Below, in pieces: positions 38,518-48,147 of a stretch of 53,450 nucleotides of DNA. The stretch's first letter is position 1. The number at the start of each line of letters is the position of its first letter. The notes under the pieces were generated by a model, which did not search any database, was not told where the DNA came from, and worked only from the letters and a program-made list of their open reading frames with translations. The translations under genes were made by a program, and so were the position numbers. Origin of the DNA: Nocardia mexicana NBRC 108244 (GTDB lineage: Bacteria; Actinomycetota; Actinomycetes; Mycobacteriales; Mycobacteriaceae); NCBI RefSeq assembly GCF_001613165.1, contig NZ_BDBV01000028.1:1-53450 (forward strand), given 5' to 3'.

Positions 38518-39351
38518 CTACTTGCCGCCCTTCGCGAACTGCGCCGGCGCGTGGTTGTTGGTCCCGGCACCGTCGAACGCCTCACCGCCGTCGACCGGCA
38601 CCGCCGAGCCACGATTCTCCAGCTCCTCGAGCTGCGACTCCAGGTACGACTTCAGCCGCACCCGGTACTCCCGCTCGAAGGTCTTCAACTGCTCGATCCT
38701 GCTCTCCAGCACGCTGCGCTGCTGGGTGATCGTCGCCATGATCTCGGTGTGCTTGCGCTCGGCGTCGGCCTGCAGGGCGTCGGCCTTCTCCTTGGCCTGA
38801 CGCAACTGGTTGTCCGACCGGGTCTGCGCGTCCGACAGCATGGTCTCGGCCTTCTGGCGGGCCTCGGAGATCATGCCCTCCGAGCGGGTGCGCGCATCGC
38901 TGACCAGTCGCTCCGAATTTGCTCTGGCGTTCGACAGCAGCTGCTCGGCCTCGGTCTTGGCGTCGCTGGTCAACCGGTCGGCCATTTCCTGGGCCAGGCT
39001 GAGCACCTTGGCGGCCTGTAGGTTCGCATCCGCCGCGTCCTTGGGGGCGGCGGGCGGGGCCGCCGGAACCGGTGCCGGCGGGGGCACCGGGGCGGGCTTC
39101 GGCGGTTCCGGCTGCGGCGGAGCCTGTTTCACCGCCTGCGGCGCCGGGCGCGGGGCCTTCTTGGCTTCGGTCAGCTCCGTATCGAGCTCGGCAACCCGCT
39201 GGCGCAGATCCGCGTTCTCCTCGATGAGGCGTGAGAGCTCCTGCTCGACCAGGTCGAGGAAGGCGTCGACTTCATCCTCGTTGTAGCCGCGCTTCCCGAT
39301 CGGCGGTTTGCTGAACGCGACGTTGTGCACATCGGCTGGGGTCAGCGGCAT
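38518..39351 (-). CDS. wag31: DivIVA-family polar growth protein Wag31
   Basis: A 277-residue cytosolic scaffold. The N-terminal membrane-binding domain is [20 protein letters not shown] then [20 protein letters not shown]; a proline-rich linker spans about 66-105 ([15 protein letters not shown]); the rest is a long coiled coil with [20 protein letters not shown]. It marks cell poles and recruits wall synthesis (AccA3, lipid II enzymes) in actinobacteria. It ends the division part of the minus-strand block. Confidence 0.95.
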   Translation of the reverse strand: MPLTPADVHNVAFSKPPIGKRGYNEDEVDAFLDLVEQELSRLIEENADLRQRVAELDTELTEAKKAPRPAPQAVKQAPPQPEPPKPAPVPPPAPVPAAPPAAPKDAADANLQAAKVLSLAQEMADRLTSDAKTEAEQLLSNARANSERLVSDARTRSEGMISEARQKAETMLSDAQTRSDNQLRQAKEKADALQADAERKHTEIMATITQQRSVLESRIEQLKTFEREYRVRLKSYLESQLEELENRGSAVPVDGGEAFDGAGTNNHAPAQFAKGGK

Positions 39352-39429
39352 GGAAGGATCCCTTCACGCTTCGTACGGAGATCTAGCGGTAGATCTAGCA
39401 AGCTAAGTTCACGGCCCATTCTGTCACAC

Positions 39430-39726
39430 CTAGGCGACCGGCTGTCCGAGCCTGCTGGTCACCGACATCAAGATGAACACGATGAAAAGCAGGACCATAA
39501 TCGACAGATCGAGACGAATTCCACCCAGGTTCACGGGAGGTATCAAGCGCCTCAGGAGTTTCACCGGAGGATCGGTGATCGTGAAGATCACCTCCAAGAC
39601 GACGGCAACCGCTCCCCGGGGATGCCAGTCTCGTGCGAAGTTGCGGATGAACTCCACGATCACTCGGCTGATCAACAACAGCCAGAAGAGGAACAGGAGT
39701 ACATACAGCACCTGGAACAAGGCCAC
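39430..39726 (-). CDS. YggT-family membrane protein
   Basis: A 98-residue integral membrane protein with a hydrophobic N-terminal segment (FQVLYVLLFLFWLLLISRVI), the conserved ITDPPVKLLRRLIPP loop and a second membrane stretch (LSIMVLLFIVFILMSV). It lies between sepF and wag31, the standard division-cluster place in actinobacteria and Firmicutes. Thought to help place division proteins at the membrane; precise role unknown. Confidence 0.92.
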   Translation of the reverse strand: MALFQVLYVLLFLFWLLLISRVIVEFIRNFARDWHPRGAVAVVLEVIFTITDPPVKLLRRLIPPVNLGGIRLDLSIMVLLFIVFILMSVTSRLGQPVA

Positions 39727-39851
39727 CAGACCACTTTGCCTCAGAATCGGTGTCCTGCAAACTCCCCGCGCCGTCGGACCCCGGCGTAACTCCCCCGCTC
39801 GCGGCGTGTCGACCGGGGCGGCGGCCGCGGCGCCACTCCCCGGTTTCGACG

Positions 39852-40658
39852 CTATTTCTGGTTGTAGAAGCCGGTTTCGGCGATCCGGCGACGCTCCTCG
39901 GCCGATACGTCCACATCGGCCGGTGAGAGCAGGAACACCTTGGTCGCGACCTTGTCGAACGAACCGCGCAGCGCGAATGCCAGGCCCGCGGCGAAATCCA
40001 CCAGCCGGCGCGCGTCGGAGTTGCTCATCTCCACCAGGTCCATGATCACCGGGGTGCCGTCGCGGAACCGCTCACCGATGATGGCGGCCTCGGCGTAGGT
40101 CCGCGGGCGCAGCGTCGTGATCTTGGACAAGGGGCCTCCGTCCTCGAAGACCGGGGTGCGGCGCGGCGCCGGCTCGAAGCGGGCCCGCTCCTCCATGCGC
40201 CGCTCCTCCATCCGCCGCTCGGCCTCCGGATCCACCGCCAGCGCACCGTGTGTCGTGCCGCGCACCATCGAGGCGCCGCCGGTGCCGCCGCCGAGCCGAT
40301 CCATCGACCGCGCGCGGCCGGACGGCGCCGCATCGATGCGGGTCGGGCGGCGCGGTTCGTAGCGGTCCTCGCCGTAGGACTCCGTGCCGTAGTCGTCGCG
40401 TCGCGCTACGGAGTATCCGGGCTGGTACGGGGCCTTGTAGGCGGGTTCGGGGTAGCCCGGCTCGTCGCCGAATCGATCGTCGGAGAAACGGTCGTCGGAG
40501 AAACGGGACCGGCCGCCGTCGTAGCGGGGCTCGGCGAAACCCCGGCGCGCGCCGTGCTCCTCGACGCCCCGCGGGCCGCGGTCGTCGATGTAGTCGTCCT
40601 CGTATTCCTCGAGGGGAACCATGCCGAAGTAGGCCTTGAACCTGTGCAGGGTGCTCAT
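39852..40658 (-). CDS. sepF: SepF, FtsZ membrane anchor
   Basis: A 268-residue protein. The N-terminal amphipathic membrane helix is [15 protein letters not shown], then a charged, tyrosine and arginine-rich linker (about 20-180), then the FtsZ-binding SepF core (about 185-268: [40 protein letters not shown]). It replaces FtsA, absent here, in tethering FtsZ to the membrane. Upstream 187 bases include GAGCGAGCGCAGCGAGCGAG, a small inverted repeat. Confidence 0.94.
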   Translation of the reverse strand: MSTLHRFKAYFGMVPLEEYEDDYIDDRGPRGVEEHGARRGFAEPRYDGGRSRFSDDRFSDDRFGDEPGYPEPAYKAPYQPGYSVARRDDYGTESYGEDRYEPRRPTRIDAAPSGRARSMDRLGGGTGGASMVRGTTHGALAVDPEAERRMEERRMEERARFEPAPRRTPVFEDGGPLSKITTLRPRTYAEAAIIGERFRDGTPVIMDLVEMSNSDARRLVDFAAGLAFALRGSFDKVATKVFLLSPADVDVSAEERRRIAETGFYNQK

Positions 40659-40845
40659 ACTCCCACCTCGCTTTTGCTCGGCCCCAGCACGAGCACGCTC
40701 GTGGCTGCGCTTATGTCTCGCTCGCTGCGCTCGCTCATCCTGGTCGACCTTCCTACGGCACCCGGCTGGCCTGGGGTGTTGAAGTCTTGCTCAATCCTCG
40801 TCAGCCCCAGCATATGTTTCGAATGTGACTGATGAGGTTTGTTTG

Positions 40846-41595
40846 CTATCCAGAGGTTATCGGTCGTTCGCCCATCAGCGCGGTACCGACACGCACGCAG
40901 GTCGAGCCGTGTCGAATCGCGACTTCCAGATCGCCGGACATGCCCGCGGACAGCTCGGTGGCGTCCGGATGATCGGCCCGCAGCCGGGTGTGCAGCGCGG
41001 CCAGTCGCGCGAACTCGGGCTCCGGATCCGCGGCCAGCGGCGGGATCGCCATCAGGCCCGCCAGCCGCAGGTGCTCCGCCGCCGCCACCTGATCGGCCAG
41101 CCGCGGCAGGTCGTCCGGGGACACACCGCTGCGGGTCGGATCGCCGTCCAGGCTGACCTGCAGTAACACCTCCAGCGGCGCCGTGCGGTGACCGTCCTCG
41201 CGGGCCGCGCCCGCCGCACTGTCGAGGGCCGCGGCCAGGCGCTCGGTGTCCACCGAATGCACGGCGTGGGCCCAGCGCGCGACCGCCTTCGCCTTGTTGC
41301 GCTGCAGGCGGCCGATCATGTGCCAGCGCACCGAGGACAGGTGCCCCAGCGCCGCCACCTTCGCGGCGGCCTCCTGCTCCCGCGATTCGCCGAATTCCCG
41401 GCGCCCGAGGCGGTACAGGGCCTCGATATCCGCGGCGGGAAAGAATTTCGTTACTGGAAGCAACTGAACCTCGTCCGGATCGCGTCCGGCGGCGCGGCAC
41501 GCGGTCTCGATTCGGGTCAACAGACCGGTCAGGGCACTGGACAGTTCGGCCGCCCGCGTGGATTCCGCTGCGGCGGTGCCGGATTCGGCGGTCAT
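40846..41595 (-). CDS. YggS/PLPBP-family PLP homeostasis protein
   Basis: A 249-residue fold-type III PLP-binding protein. The lysine forming the Schiff base is K50 in LLPVTKFFPA; REFGESREQEAAAK, WHMIGRLQRNKAKAV and LSAGMSGDLEVAIRHGSTCV follow the family, and RVGTALMGER ends it. Without catalytic activity, these proteins buffer pyridoxal phosphate. The ATG at 41595 is used; the frame continues upstream through unrelated sequence. Normal member of the ftsZ-sepF block. Confidence 0.93.
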   Translation of the reverse strand: MTAESGTAAAESTRAAELSSALTGLLTRIETACRAAGRDPDEVQLLPVTKFFPAADIEALYRLGRREFGESREQEAAAKVAALGHLSSVRWHMIGRLQRNKAKAVARWAHAVHSVDTERLAAALDSAAGAAREDGHRTAPLEVLLQVSLDGDPTRSGVSPDDLPRLADQVAAAEHLRLAGLMAIPPLAADPEPEFARLAALHTRLRADHPDATELSAGMSGDLEVAIRHGSTCVRVGTALMGERPITSG

Positions 41596-41790
41596 AGAAC
41601 AACTCCCTCGAATGCGAAACTGATCACGAATGTCCCGGGCGTGTCGATAGTCCATTTTCCGCGTGCATTCATGACGCGGTTGTAGGTGCAAGCCCAGAAA
41701 ATAGGGGCAGGCGATACAAACTCCCCATCTCCCGCCCCGTGGATGTTCATCACTCCGAACCCTCGGAATTTGTCGCACGCACCAATCCGC

Positions 41791-41860
41791 CGCACCCCGT
41801 GCATGTTCGCGCAACCCATACCAAGCCGTGCAATGGGTGCGAGAACTCGCACGGGGTGCG
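41791..41860. repeat. Hairpin of the second repeat family, after pgeF
   Basis: Arms 41791-41818 and 41834-41860 pair imperfectly (roughly 22 of 27). Both contain GGGTGCG..GAAC..GCA.GGGGTGCG, the same pattern as the arms at 12066-12141. It follows the pgeF stop (41888) by 27 bases. The rest of the 292-base gap 41596-41887 shows no gene; its part near 41690 is AT-richer and may hold the promoter of the YggS gene. Confidence 0.65.
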
Positions 41861-41887
41861 ACAAATGCGGGATTTCGCCGCGAACCC

Positions 41888-42625
41888 TCACTCCGGGGAT
41901 CCCTCGGTTTCCATCCAGATGACACCGGCGATGCGGCCGGTGGGGGCGCCGCGGCGGTGGCTGAAGAGGGTCGTGTCCTCGATGGTGCAGCGGGGGTCCA
42001 CCGCGACCGCGCCCACACCCGCGTCCTCGAGCTGGCGGCGGACACCCGCGCGCAGATCCAGGCCCGGGGTGCCCTTGGCGGTCGTGGTGGCGCTGCCGGG
42101 CAGGTGCTTCTCGACGTCGTCGCGCATCTGCGCCGGGACCTCGTACTGCCGTCCGCTGGCCGCCGGGCCCAGGAATGCGCCGATCCGTTCGGGTTTCGCC
42201 CCGAGCGAGACCATCGCCTCCAGCACCAGCGGCACGATGCCGATCCGCGCGCCCACGCGCCCGGCGTGCACCGCCGCGATCACGCCCGCCTCGTCGTCGG
42301 ACAGCAGCAGCGGGACGCAGTCGGCGGTCAGCACCACCAGGGCCAGGCCCGGCACGGTGGTGACCAGCGCGTCGGTCACCGGGACCGGTTCGCTGCGCGG
42401 CCCGTCGACGATCTCGACGTGGCGGCCGTGCACCTGCTCCATCCAGACCAGCCGCTCCGGCGCCAGCCCGATCCCCTCGGCCAGCCGTACCCTGTTGCGC
42501 CGCACCGCCTCCGGATCATCCCCGACATGGTCCCCCAGATTGAACGAGTCGTAAGGGGCCTGCGAGAACCCACCGTCCCGCGTGGTCGTCACACGCCGAG
42601 TCCGAACCGAAGCAGCAGCAGTCAT
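41888..42625 (-). CDS. pgeF: Polyphenol oxidase/purine-nucleoside phosphorylase family (YfiH)
   Basis: A 245-residue multicopper-oxidase-related protein. Metal ligands are in ADCVPLLL (Cys), AAVHAGR (His) and the upstream VHGRHVEI. YfiH proteins are reported to have adenosine deaminase/purine nucleoside phosphorylase activity or to edit peptidoglycan precursors (the pgeF name). Placed directly after ftsZ, as usual in actinobacteria; the wall-linked role is supported by position. Confidence 0.92.
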   Translation of the reverse strand: MTAAASVRTRRVTTTRDGGFSQAPYDSFNLGDHVGDDPEAVRRNRVRLAEGIGLAPERLVWMEQVHGRHVEIVDGPRSEPVPVTDALVTTVPGLALVVLTADCVPLLLSDDEAGVIAAVHAGRVGARIGIVPLVLEAMVSLGAKPERIGAFLGPAASGRQYEVPAQMRDDVEKHLPGSATTTAKGTPGLDLRAGVRRQLEDAGVGAVAVDPRCTIEDTTLFSHRRGAPTGRIAGVIWMETEGSPE

Positions 42626-42677
42626 ACCCCGAGATTAGTAGCCACCCCCCGGCAACCACCGCCCTCGGTTGCGTCGA

Positions 42678-42865
42678 CCCCGCATCCGGCGCTAGCGCGC
42701 CGAATGCGGGGATGCAAGGGGGCCTGCCCGGCGGCCTGCCGTGGCCTGCCCGGCGGCCTGCCGTGGCCTGCCCGGCGGCCTGCCGGAGCCTGCCCGGCCG
42801 CCTGCTTTCTGAGCGGCCGTGCACCCCTGTTCCCCGCATTCGGCGCCCCAGCGCCGGATGCGGGG
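42678..42865. repeat. Mirrored hairpins flanking a tandem array, between pgeF and ftsZ
   Basis: Hairpin 42678-42711 (CCCCGCATCCGGCGC / GCGCCGAATGCGGGG) and hairpin 42832-42865 (CCCCGCATTCGGCGC / GCGCCGGATGCGGGG) are inverted copies of each other. Between them lie about four to five 20-21 bp units, CCTGCCCGGCGGCCTGCCGT. Unlike the head-plus-array family, two full hairpins border the array. This gap 42626-42930 contains no gene. Confidence 0.85.
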
Positions 42866-42882
42866 ATGGCGCCGGAATGCGG

Positions 42883-42916
42883 ACGCACCCGCTCCCTTGC
42901 GCTGGAGCGGGTGCGT
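42883..42916 (-). terminator. 13-bp perfect-stem hairpin after ftsZ
   Basis: ACGCACCCGCTCC (42883-42895) pairs perfectly with GGAGCGGGTGCGT (42904-42916), 8-base loop, 14 bases after the ftsZ stop. No U-tract. Probable ftsZ terminator. Confidence 0.75.
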
Positions 42917-42930
42917 TCGGTGGGCGGTGT

Positions 42931-44181
42931 CTAGCGGCGCATGAACGACGGGACGTCGACGTCGTCGTCGGTGTCTTCGTCCGGGGGCTGGATGTGGGTG
43001 CGGGAGTTGTGGGTGACCGAAGGGTCGTTCGCGGGGCGGGACGACTCGTAGGTCGGGGTCGGGCGGGGCTCGTAGGAGGGGGCCGGGCCGCGCTGCACCG
43101 TGGACGGGGCGGAGGCCGATTCCGTCGAGCGGGTGGAGCCGAAATCGGTGGTACGCGTCGAGGTCTGGCCGATCTCGCCCGCGCGGGACGGGCCGATGGT
43201 CGATCGACCGGCGGAATCGATGCGGCGCGCGGGCGTACCGCCGTCGAAACCGGCCGCGATGACCGTCACCCGCACCTCGTCGCCGAGCGAATCGTCGATC
43301 ACCGTGCCGAAGATGATGTTCGCCTCGATGTGCGCGGCCTCCTGCACCAGCGAGGCGGCCTCGTTGATCTCGAACAGGCCGAGATCCGAACCGCCCGCGA
43401 TCGACAGCAGCACCCCGTGGGCGCCGTCCATCGATGCCTCCAGCAGCGGCGAGTTGATCGCCGACTCGGCGGCCTTCACCGAGCGGCCCTCGCCGCGCGA
43501 GGAGCCGATACCCATCAGCGCCGACCCGGCACCGGACATCACGCTCTTGACGTCGGCGAAGTCGACGTTGATCAGGCCCGGCGTGGTGATCAGATCGGTA
43601 ATGCCCTGAACACCGTTGAGCAGCACCTCGTCCGCCGAACGGAACGCGTCCATCAGGCTGACCGCCGCGTCGCCGAGCTGCAGCAGCCGATCGTTGGGGA
43701 TCACGATCAGCGTGTCGCAGGATTCCCGCAGCGACTGTATTCCGGACTCGGCCTGATTGCTGCGGCGCTTGCCCTCGAACGAGAACGGCCGCGTCACCAC
43801 GCCGATGGTCAGCGCGCCCAGCTTGCGGGCGATGCTGGCGACGACCGGGGCACCACCGGTGCCGGTGCCACCGCCCTCGCCGGCGGTGACGAAGACCATG
43901 TCGGCGCCCTTGAGCACCTCTTCGATCTCGTCCTTGTGATCCTCGGCGGCCTTACGTCCCACCTCCGGATCCGCACCGGCGCCCAGTCCGCGGGTGAGTT
44001 CCCGGCCGACGTCGAGTTTGACGTCCGCGTCACTCATCAGCAGCGCCTGCGCGTCGGTGTTGACCGCGATGAACTCGACTCCCTTGAGTCCCTGTTCGAT
44101 CATCCGGTTGACGGCATTCACGCCGCCGCCGCCGATACCGACGACCTTGATCACTGCAAGGTAGTTGTGCGGGGGCGTCAT
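42931..44181 (-). CDS. ftsZ: Cell division protein FtsZ
   Basis: A 416-residue tubulin-like GTPase that builds the Z ring. The tubulin signature GGGTGTGG is near 103-110; [15 protein letters not shown] opens the nucleotide domain; [11 protein letters not shown] is the T7-side loop region. The C-terminal peptide [12 protein letters not shown] matches the site bound by SepF and FtsW in actinobacteria. A linker rich in S, T and R spans about 320-400. Starts at ATG 44181 after a 357-base gap from ftsQ. Confidence 0.97.
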   Translation of the reverse strand: MTPPHNYLAVIKVVGIGGGGVNAVNRMIEQGLKGVEFIAVNTDAQALLMSDADVKLDVGRELTRGLGAGADPEVGRKAAEDHKDEIEEVLKGADMVFVTAGEGGGTGTGGAPVVASIARKLGALTIGVVTRPFSFEGKRRSNQAESGIQSLRESCDTLIVIPNDRLLQLGDAAVSLMDAFRSADEVLLNGVQGITDLITTPGLINVDFADVKSVMSGAGSALMGIGSSRGEGRSVKAAESAINSPLLEASMDGAHGVLLSIAGGSDLGLFEINEAASLVQEAAHIEANIIFGTVIDDSLGDEVRVTVIAAGFDGGTPARRIDSAGRSTIGPSRAGEIGQTSTRTTDFGSTRSTESASAPSTVQRGPAPSYEPRPTPTYESSRPANDPSVTHNSRTHIQPPDEDTDDDVDVPSFMRR

Positions 44182-44538
44182 GGGCTCTCGCCTTCCTTCG
44201 ATCTAAAGCCTGTCGTTTTCGGATTCTCGGCAGAACACCGACCGTTCGGTTCGAGCAAACCCAGGCTTTCATCCGGGCAAACCCTAAACCTCAACAATAG
44301 GGTTAGCGTTATGTCAAGTATCCGACTGCTGCGGAACGCTATTCGCACCCGCCGCAATCCGCGCGCAGGCGCGCCGAAACGAGCGTGAGAATCTTGTGTG
44401 ATCCGTCTCGTCCGAGCCCGCCCCGCATCGTACCGCGAACGGCCACCCCGAGCACGGGGAATCGTTCCCAGTGCCCACGGGATTTCGGCGGCTGTCGTTC
44501 ACAGTCGCCGAAAACCCTGAAGGCACAACGGGTGTCAC
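44182..44538 (-). promoter_or_regulatory. ftsZ control region with inverted repeat
   Basis: A 357-base gap. AACCCTA (44280-44286) and TAGGGTT (44298-44304) form a perfect 7-bp inverted repeat spaced by 11 bases. TTGACA (minus strand, 44312-44317) and TATTGT (44294-44299) lie beside it, but the 12-base spacing is too short for a single sigma-70-type promoter. The patch 44260-44330 is AT-rich. The inverted repeat may be an operator or part of the 5' leader of ftsZ; no gene is present. Confidence 0.5.
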
Positions 44539-45399
44539 TCACTTTACCGTTACCAGATCGGGGCTCGATACGTCGAATACCGTGCCCGGCCGAGTCAGTA
44601 CGGGCAGCACCACCGCCGCCTTGCGCGCGGAATCGTCCGCACCGCCCCACACGACGCTGCGGCCGTCGCGCAGATTCAGCCTGATATCCGAAACCGACCG
44701 CGCCACAACCTCTCCCACCTGCGCCCGCAGCCCCGGCGGGGTCGCGGTGAGCACCGTTACCGCGGCCCGAGTGACCGCATCGCTACCACCGGGATGCCCC
44801 GTACTCAGCTTCGGTACACCGGGCGGTGGTGGCTCGATGGCGTATTCGACACTGTCGCCGTCGAGCAGGTGCGGCCCCTCCGGACTGTCGAAGTACAGCG
44901 CGGGCGTGCGCTCGGAGACCATGATTCGCACCGTGCCCGGAAAACTCCGCTGCACCCGCGCCGAATGCACCTTGGGAATGGCCGCCACCCGCCGCGCCAT
45001 CGCGTCGGTGTCCAGGCGCAGCATCGAGCGGCCGCCCGGAATGCGGAGCACATCGCGCACCTGCTGCTCGGGCACCGCGGCCAGGCCCTCGATCCGCACG
45101 GTGCGCACCGACAGCAGCGGGGTGAAGTACGCGACCGCGACCAGCGCGATCACCACCACGACAACGGGCAAGCCCCACAGGGCGATTCGCCGAGGCGGGA
45201 TGTCCGCGAGCGAACGCCCACCGTCGGAGAACCGCTGACGGCGCCGATCCCGGTTACGGCCGGAACGGTCACGCCGGCGGCGGGAAGACCGTCGGCGATC
45301 GGCGCCGCGGTCCTCGTCCGGCGCACCGTCCCACTCCTCGGCCGCGTCGACGTCGTCGAGTTCGTCGTCCGGATGCCGCTGTGTGCCACGAGATCTCAT
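44539..45399 (-). CDS. ftsQ: Cell division protein FtsQ
   Basis: A 286-residue bitopic protein. A highly basic cytoplasmic tail (residues 1-70, many R) leads to one helix (72-93), the POTRA domain (about 97-165: SVRTVRIEGLAAVPEQQVRD, RLDTDAMARRVAAIPKVHSA) and a beta domain. FtsQ links the Z ring to the periplasmic division machinery. Start at ATG 45399, 31 bases after murC. Confidence 0.94.
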   Translation of the reverse strand: MRSRGTQRHPDDELDDVDAAEEWDGAPDEDRGADRRRSSRRRRDRSGRNRDRRRQRFSDGGRSLADIPPRRIALWGLPVVVVVIALVAVAYFTPLLSVRTVRIEGLAAVPEQQVRDVLRIPGGRSMLRLDTDAMARRVAAIPKVHSARVQRSFPGTVRIMVSERTPALYFDSPEGPHLLDGDSVEYAIEPPPPGVPKLSTGHPGGSDAVTRAAVTVLTATPPGLRAQVGEVVARSVSDIRLNLRDGRSVVWGGADDSARKAAVVLPVLTRPGTVFDVSSPDLVTVK

Positions 45400-45430
45400 G
45401 CGCGCTCCTTCCCGAACGCCCCGGCAGCCC

Positions 45431-46981
45431 TCACCGCCCCGTCGGCGGTCGCACCCGCAGCCCGTCCAGGATCTGCCCGCCCAGCATCGTCACGTCGCCC
45501 GCACCCATGGTGATCACCACGTCGCCCGGCCGGGCCAGGCTCGCGGCCTGCCGCCCGACCCGCGACATATCCGGCTGGTAGTGCACCGGTTTGGTGACCG
45601 ACTGGGCGACCAGCGCGCCGTTGACACCGGGCAGCGGCTTCTCGCGCGCGCCGTAGACGTCGAGCACCACCACCTCGTCGGCGAGGTCGAGCGCGGCGCC
45701 GAAGTCGGCGGCGAAGGTGGCGGTGCGGCTGTACAGGTGCGGCTGGAACACCACGATCACCCGGCCCTGCCGCGAACGGGCACCGTCGGCGGCCTCCTGC
45801 CGCACCAGCTCCGCCGCGGCGCCGAGTACGGCGCGCACCTCGGTCGGATGATGGGCGTAGTCGTCGAAGACCCGCACGCCGTTCTCGCGGCCGACGAACT
45901 GGAACCGCCGGTGCACACCGCCGAAACCCTCCAGCCCCTGCAGCGCCTCGTCGGTCTCGGCGCCGGCGTCGCGCGCGGCGAGCAGCGCCGCGAGGGCGTT
46001 CAGCGCCATATGCCGCCCGGGCACGGCCAGCCGCAGCGTGCGCGGCGCCGGCTCGTCGGCGAACTGGAAGGTGACCACGCCGCCCACATCCCGCGGCTCC
46101 CACGACAGCAGGCGCACGCCGACCGGCACGGGCGGGTCGGGGATCTCGCCGGAGCCGTAGCCGAGGATGCGGATGTCGAGCTCCCCCGCCGCCTGCCGGG
46201 TGGCGACCCGCTCGGCCAGCGCCCGCGAGCCGGGATCGTCCAGACACACCACGAGCAGCCCGCCGGGGCGCAGCCGCGCCACGAAATCGTCGAAGACCTG
46301 GACGTAGGCCTCATCGGAACCGAAGAAGTCCAGGTGGTCGGATTCGATATTGGTGACCACCTCGATATCCGCGTCGTACTGCAGCAGCGAGCCGTCGGAT
46401 TCGTCGGCCTCGGCGACGAAGAACCCGCCGGTCCCGTGATGCGCGTTGGTCCCGGCCTCGTTGAGTTCGCCGCCGACGGCGAACGACGGGTCGAATCCGC
46501 AGTGCTGCAACGAGACCACCAGCATCGAGGTGGTCGACGTCTTGCCGTGCGTGCCCGACACCAGCAGGGTGCGGTGGTCGCGCATCAGCTCGGCCAGCAC
46601 CGCGGGACGCAGCAGCACCGGCACGCCGCGCCGATTCGCCTCCACCAGTTCGGGATTGGTCTTGGGTATCGCGGCATAGGTGGTGACGACCGCGGTCGGG
46701 CCGCCGGGTAGCAGGTCGAGCGCGCCCGCGTCGTGGCCGATGCGCACCTCGGCGCCCCGGGCCCGCAGCGCGAGCACGCCGCGGCTCTCCTTGGCATCGG
46801 AGCCGGAGACCGAGCCGCCGCGCGACAGCAGTATCCGCGCGATGCCGGACATGCCCGCACCGCCGATGCCGACCATGTGCACCCGCTGCAGCAGCGGCGG
46901 CAGGTCGGCGATCTCGCGGAAGGGCTGGGTGCGCTCGTCGGGCGACGTCCTCGCCTCGCCCGACTCGTTTCCTGTTGTCAC
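45431..46981 (-). CDS. murC: UDP-N-acetylmuramate--L-alanine ligase
   Basis: A 516-residue ATP-dependent ligase adding L-Ala to UDP-MurNAc. GIGGAGMSG (38-46) is the Rossmann-like first domain, GTHGKTSTT the ATP P-loop, and [10 protein letters not shown] the conserved third-domain motif. The gene overlaps murG by ATGA at 46978-46981. Confidence 0.96.
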   Translation of the reverse strand: MTTGNESGEARTSPDERTQPFREIADLPPLLQRVHMVGIGGAGMSGIARILLSRGGSVSGSDAKESRGVLALRARGAEVRIGHDAGALDLLPGGPTAVVTTYAAIPKTNPELVEANRRGVPVLLRPAVLAELMRDHRTLLVSGTHGKTSTTSMLVVSLQHCGFDPSFAVGGELNEAGTNAHHGTGGFFVAEADESDGSLLQYDADIEVVTNIESDHLDFFGSDEAYVQVFDDFVARLRPGGLLVVCLDDPGSRALAERVATRQAAGELDIRILGYGSGEIPDPPVPVGVRLLSWEPRDVGGVVTFQFADEPAPRTLRLAVPGRHMALNALAALLAARDAGAETDEALQGLEGFGGVHRRFQFVGRENGVRVFDDYAHHPTEVRAVLGAAAELVRQEAADGARSRQGRVIVVFQPHLYSRTATFAADFGAALDLADEVVVLDVYGAREKPLPGVNGALVAQSVTKPVHYQPDMSRVGRQAASLARPGDVVITMGAGDVTMLGGQILDGLRVRPPTGR

Positions 46982-48147
46982 CGGCCGGCCACCTCCACCA
47001 CGATCCGCGCCACCGCATCGGCCGCCTCGCGGTGGCCGGCGCCGGCGGCCGCAACCGCCATCTTCGACAGCCGCACCGGGTCGGTGAGCAGCGGAATCAC
47101 CTCGTCGATCACGTACTTCTCGGTCAGTTCCGAATCGGGCACAATTCTGCCACCGCCCTGGGCCACGATGGGGCGGGCGTTGAGCTCCTGCTCGCCGTTA
47201 CCGTGCGGCAGCGGCACGTAGAACGCGGGCAGGCCGACCGCCGACACCTCGGCGACGGTCATGGCGCCGGATCGGCACACCGCGGCGTCGGCGGCGGCGT
47301 AGGCCAGATCCATGCGCGAGAGATAGGGCACGGCAACGTATTTCGCGGGACCGGTGGAATCGGTTCCCGTCGGGAGATCGAGCGTGTTCTTCGGGCCGTG
47401 CGCGTGCAGCACCGAGATCCCGGCCGCCAGCAACTGCGCGGCCGCACCCGCCACCGCCTCGTTCAGCCGGCGCGCGCCTTGCGAACCACCGAACACCAGC
47501 AGCACCGCGCCCTCGGCGGGCAGCCCGAAATGCGCGCGTGCCTCGGCGCGCAGGGCCGCCCGGTCCAGGGTCGCGATCATCTCGCGCACCGGGATACCCA
47601 CGATGTCGGCATCGGCACTGCCGGGGGCGCGCACACCCGAGTTCGCCACCGCGGCCAGCACCCGCGCCGCGCGCCGCGCGCCGACCTTGTTCGCGATCCC
47701 CGCCTTCACATTCGCCTCGTGCACCACCACCGGCACCCGCCGCCTGCCCCGGACCCCGCGGCCCGCGGCCAGATACGCCGGGAGTGCCACGTATCCGCCG
47801 AACCCGACGATCACATCGGCCTGCACCGCGTCGATCACCGCCCGGGTGCGCGCGACGGCCGAGCGCACCCGGCCGGGCAGCCGCAGCAGATCACCGCTCG
47901 GCTTGCGCGGCAACGGGACCGGCGGAATCAGTTCGAGCGGATAACCGCGATCGGGGATCAGGCTGGTCTCGAGTCCGCGCTCGGTGCCCAGCGCCGTGAT
48001 GCGGATCGACGGATCCAATCGGCGCAGCGCATCGGCGACGGCCATGGCGGGTTCGATATGTCCGGCGGTGCCACCGCCCGCGACGATCACCGAGAGCGCC
48101 CGTCCCCCAGGTCTTTCCGTACCGGGCCGCTCCTCGGATGCAGTCAC
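46978..48147 (-). CDS. murG: UDP-GlcNAc:lipid I GlcNAc transferase MurG
   Basis: A 389-residue GT-B glycosyltransferase making lipid II on the inner membrane face. The G loops are GGGTAGH (24-30) and [36 protein letters not shown] and [14 protein letters not shown] form the UDP-GlcNAc site. Overlaps ftsW (ATGA at 48144-48147) and murC. Confidence 0.96.
   Translation of the reverse strand: MTASEERPGTERPGGRALSVIVAGGGTAGHIEPAMAVADALRRLDPSIRITALGTERGLETSLIPDRGYPLELIPPVPLPRKPSGDLLRLPGRVRSAVARTRAVIDAVQADVIVGFGGYVALPAYLAAGRGVRGRRRVPVVVHEANVKAGIANKVGARRAARVLAAVANSGVRAPGSADADIVGIPVREMIATLDRAALRAEARAHFGLPAEGAVLLVFGGSQGARRLNEAVAGAAAQLLAAGISVLHAHGPKNTLDLPTGTDSTGPAKYVAVPYLSRMDLAYAAADAAVCRSGAMTVAEVSAVGLPAFYVPLPHGNGEQELNARPIVAQGGGRIVPDSELTEKYVIDEVIPLLTDPVRLSKMAVAAAGAGHREAADAVARIVVEVAGR

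Noticed and set aside
41592..41891. A 99-residue gene between pgeF and the YggS gene
   Set aside because: It overlaps the second-family hairpin and the YggS start, has no ribosome site and no recognisable family.
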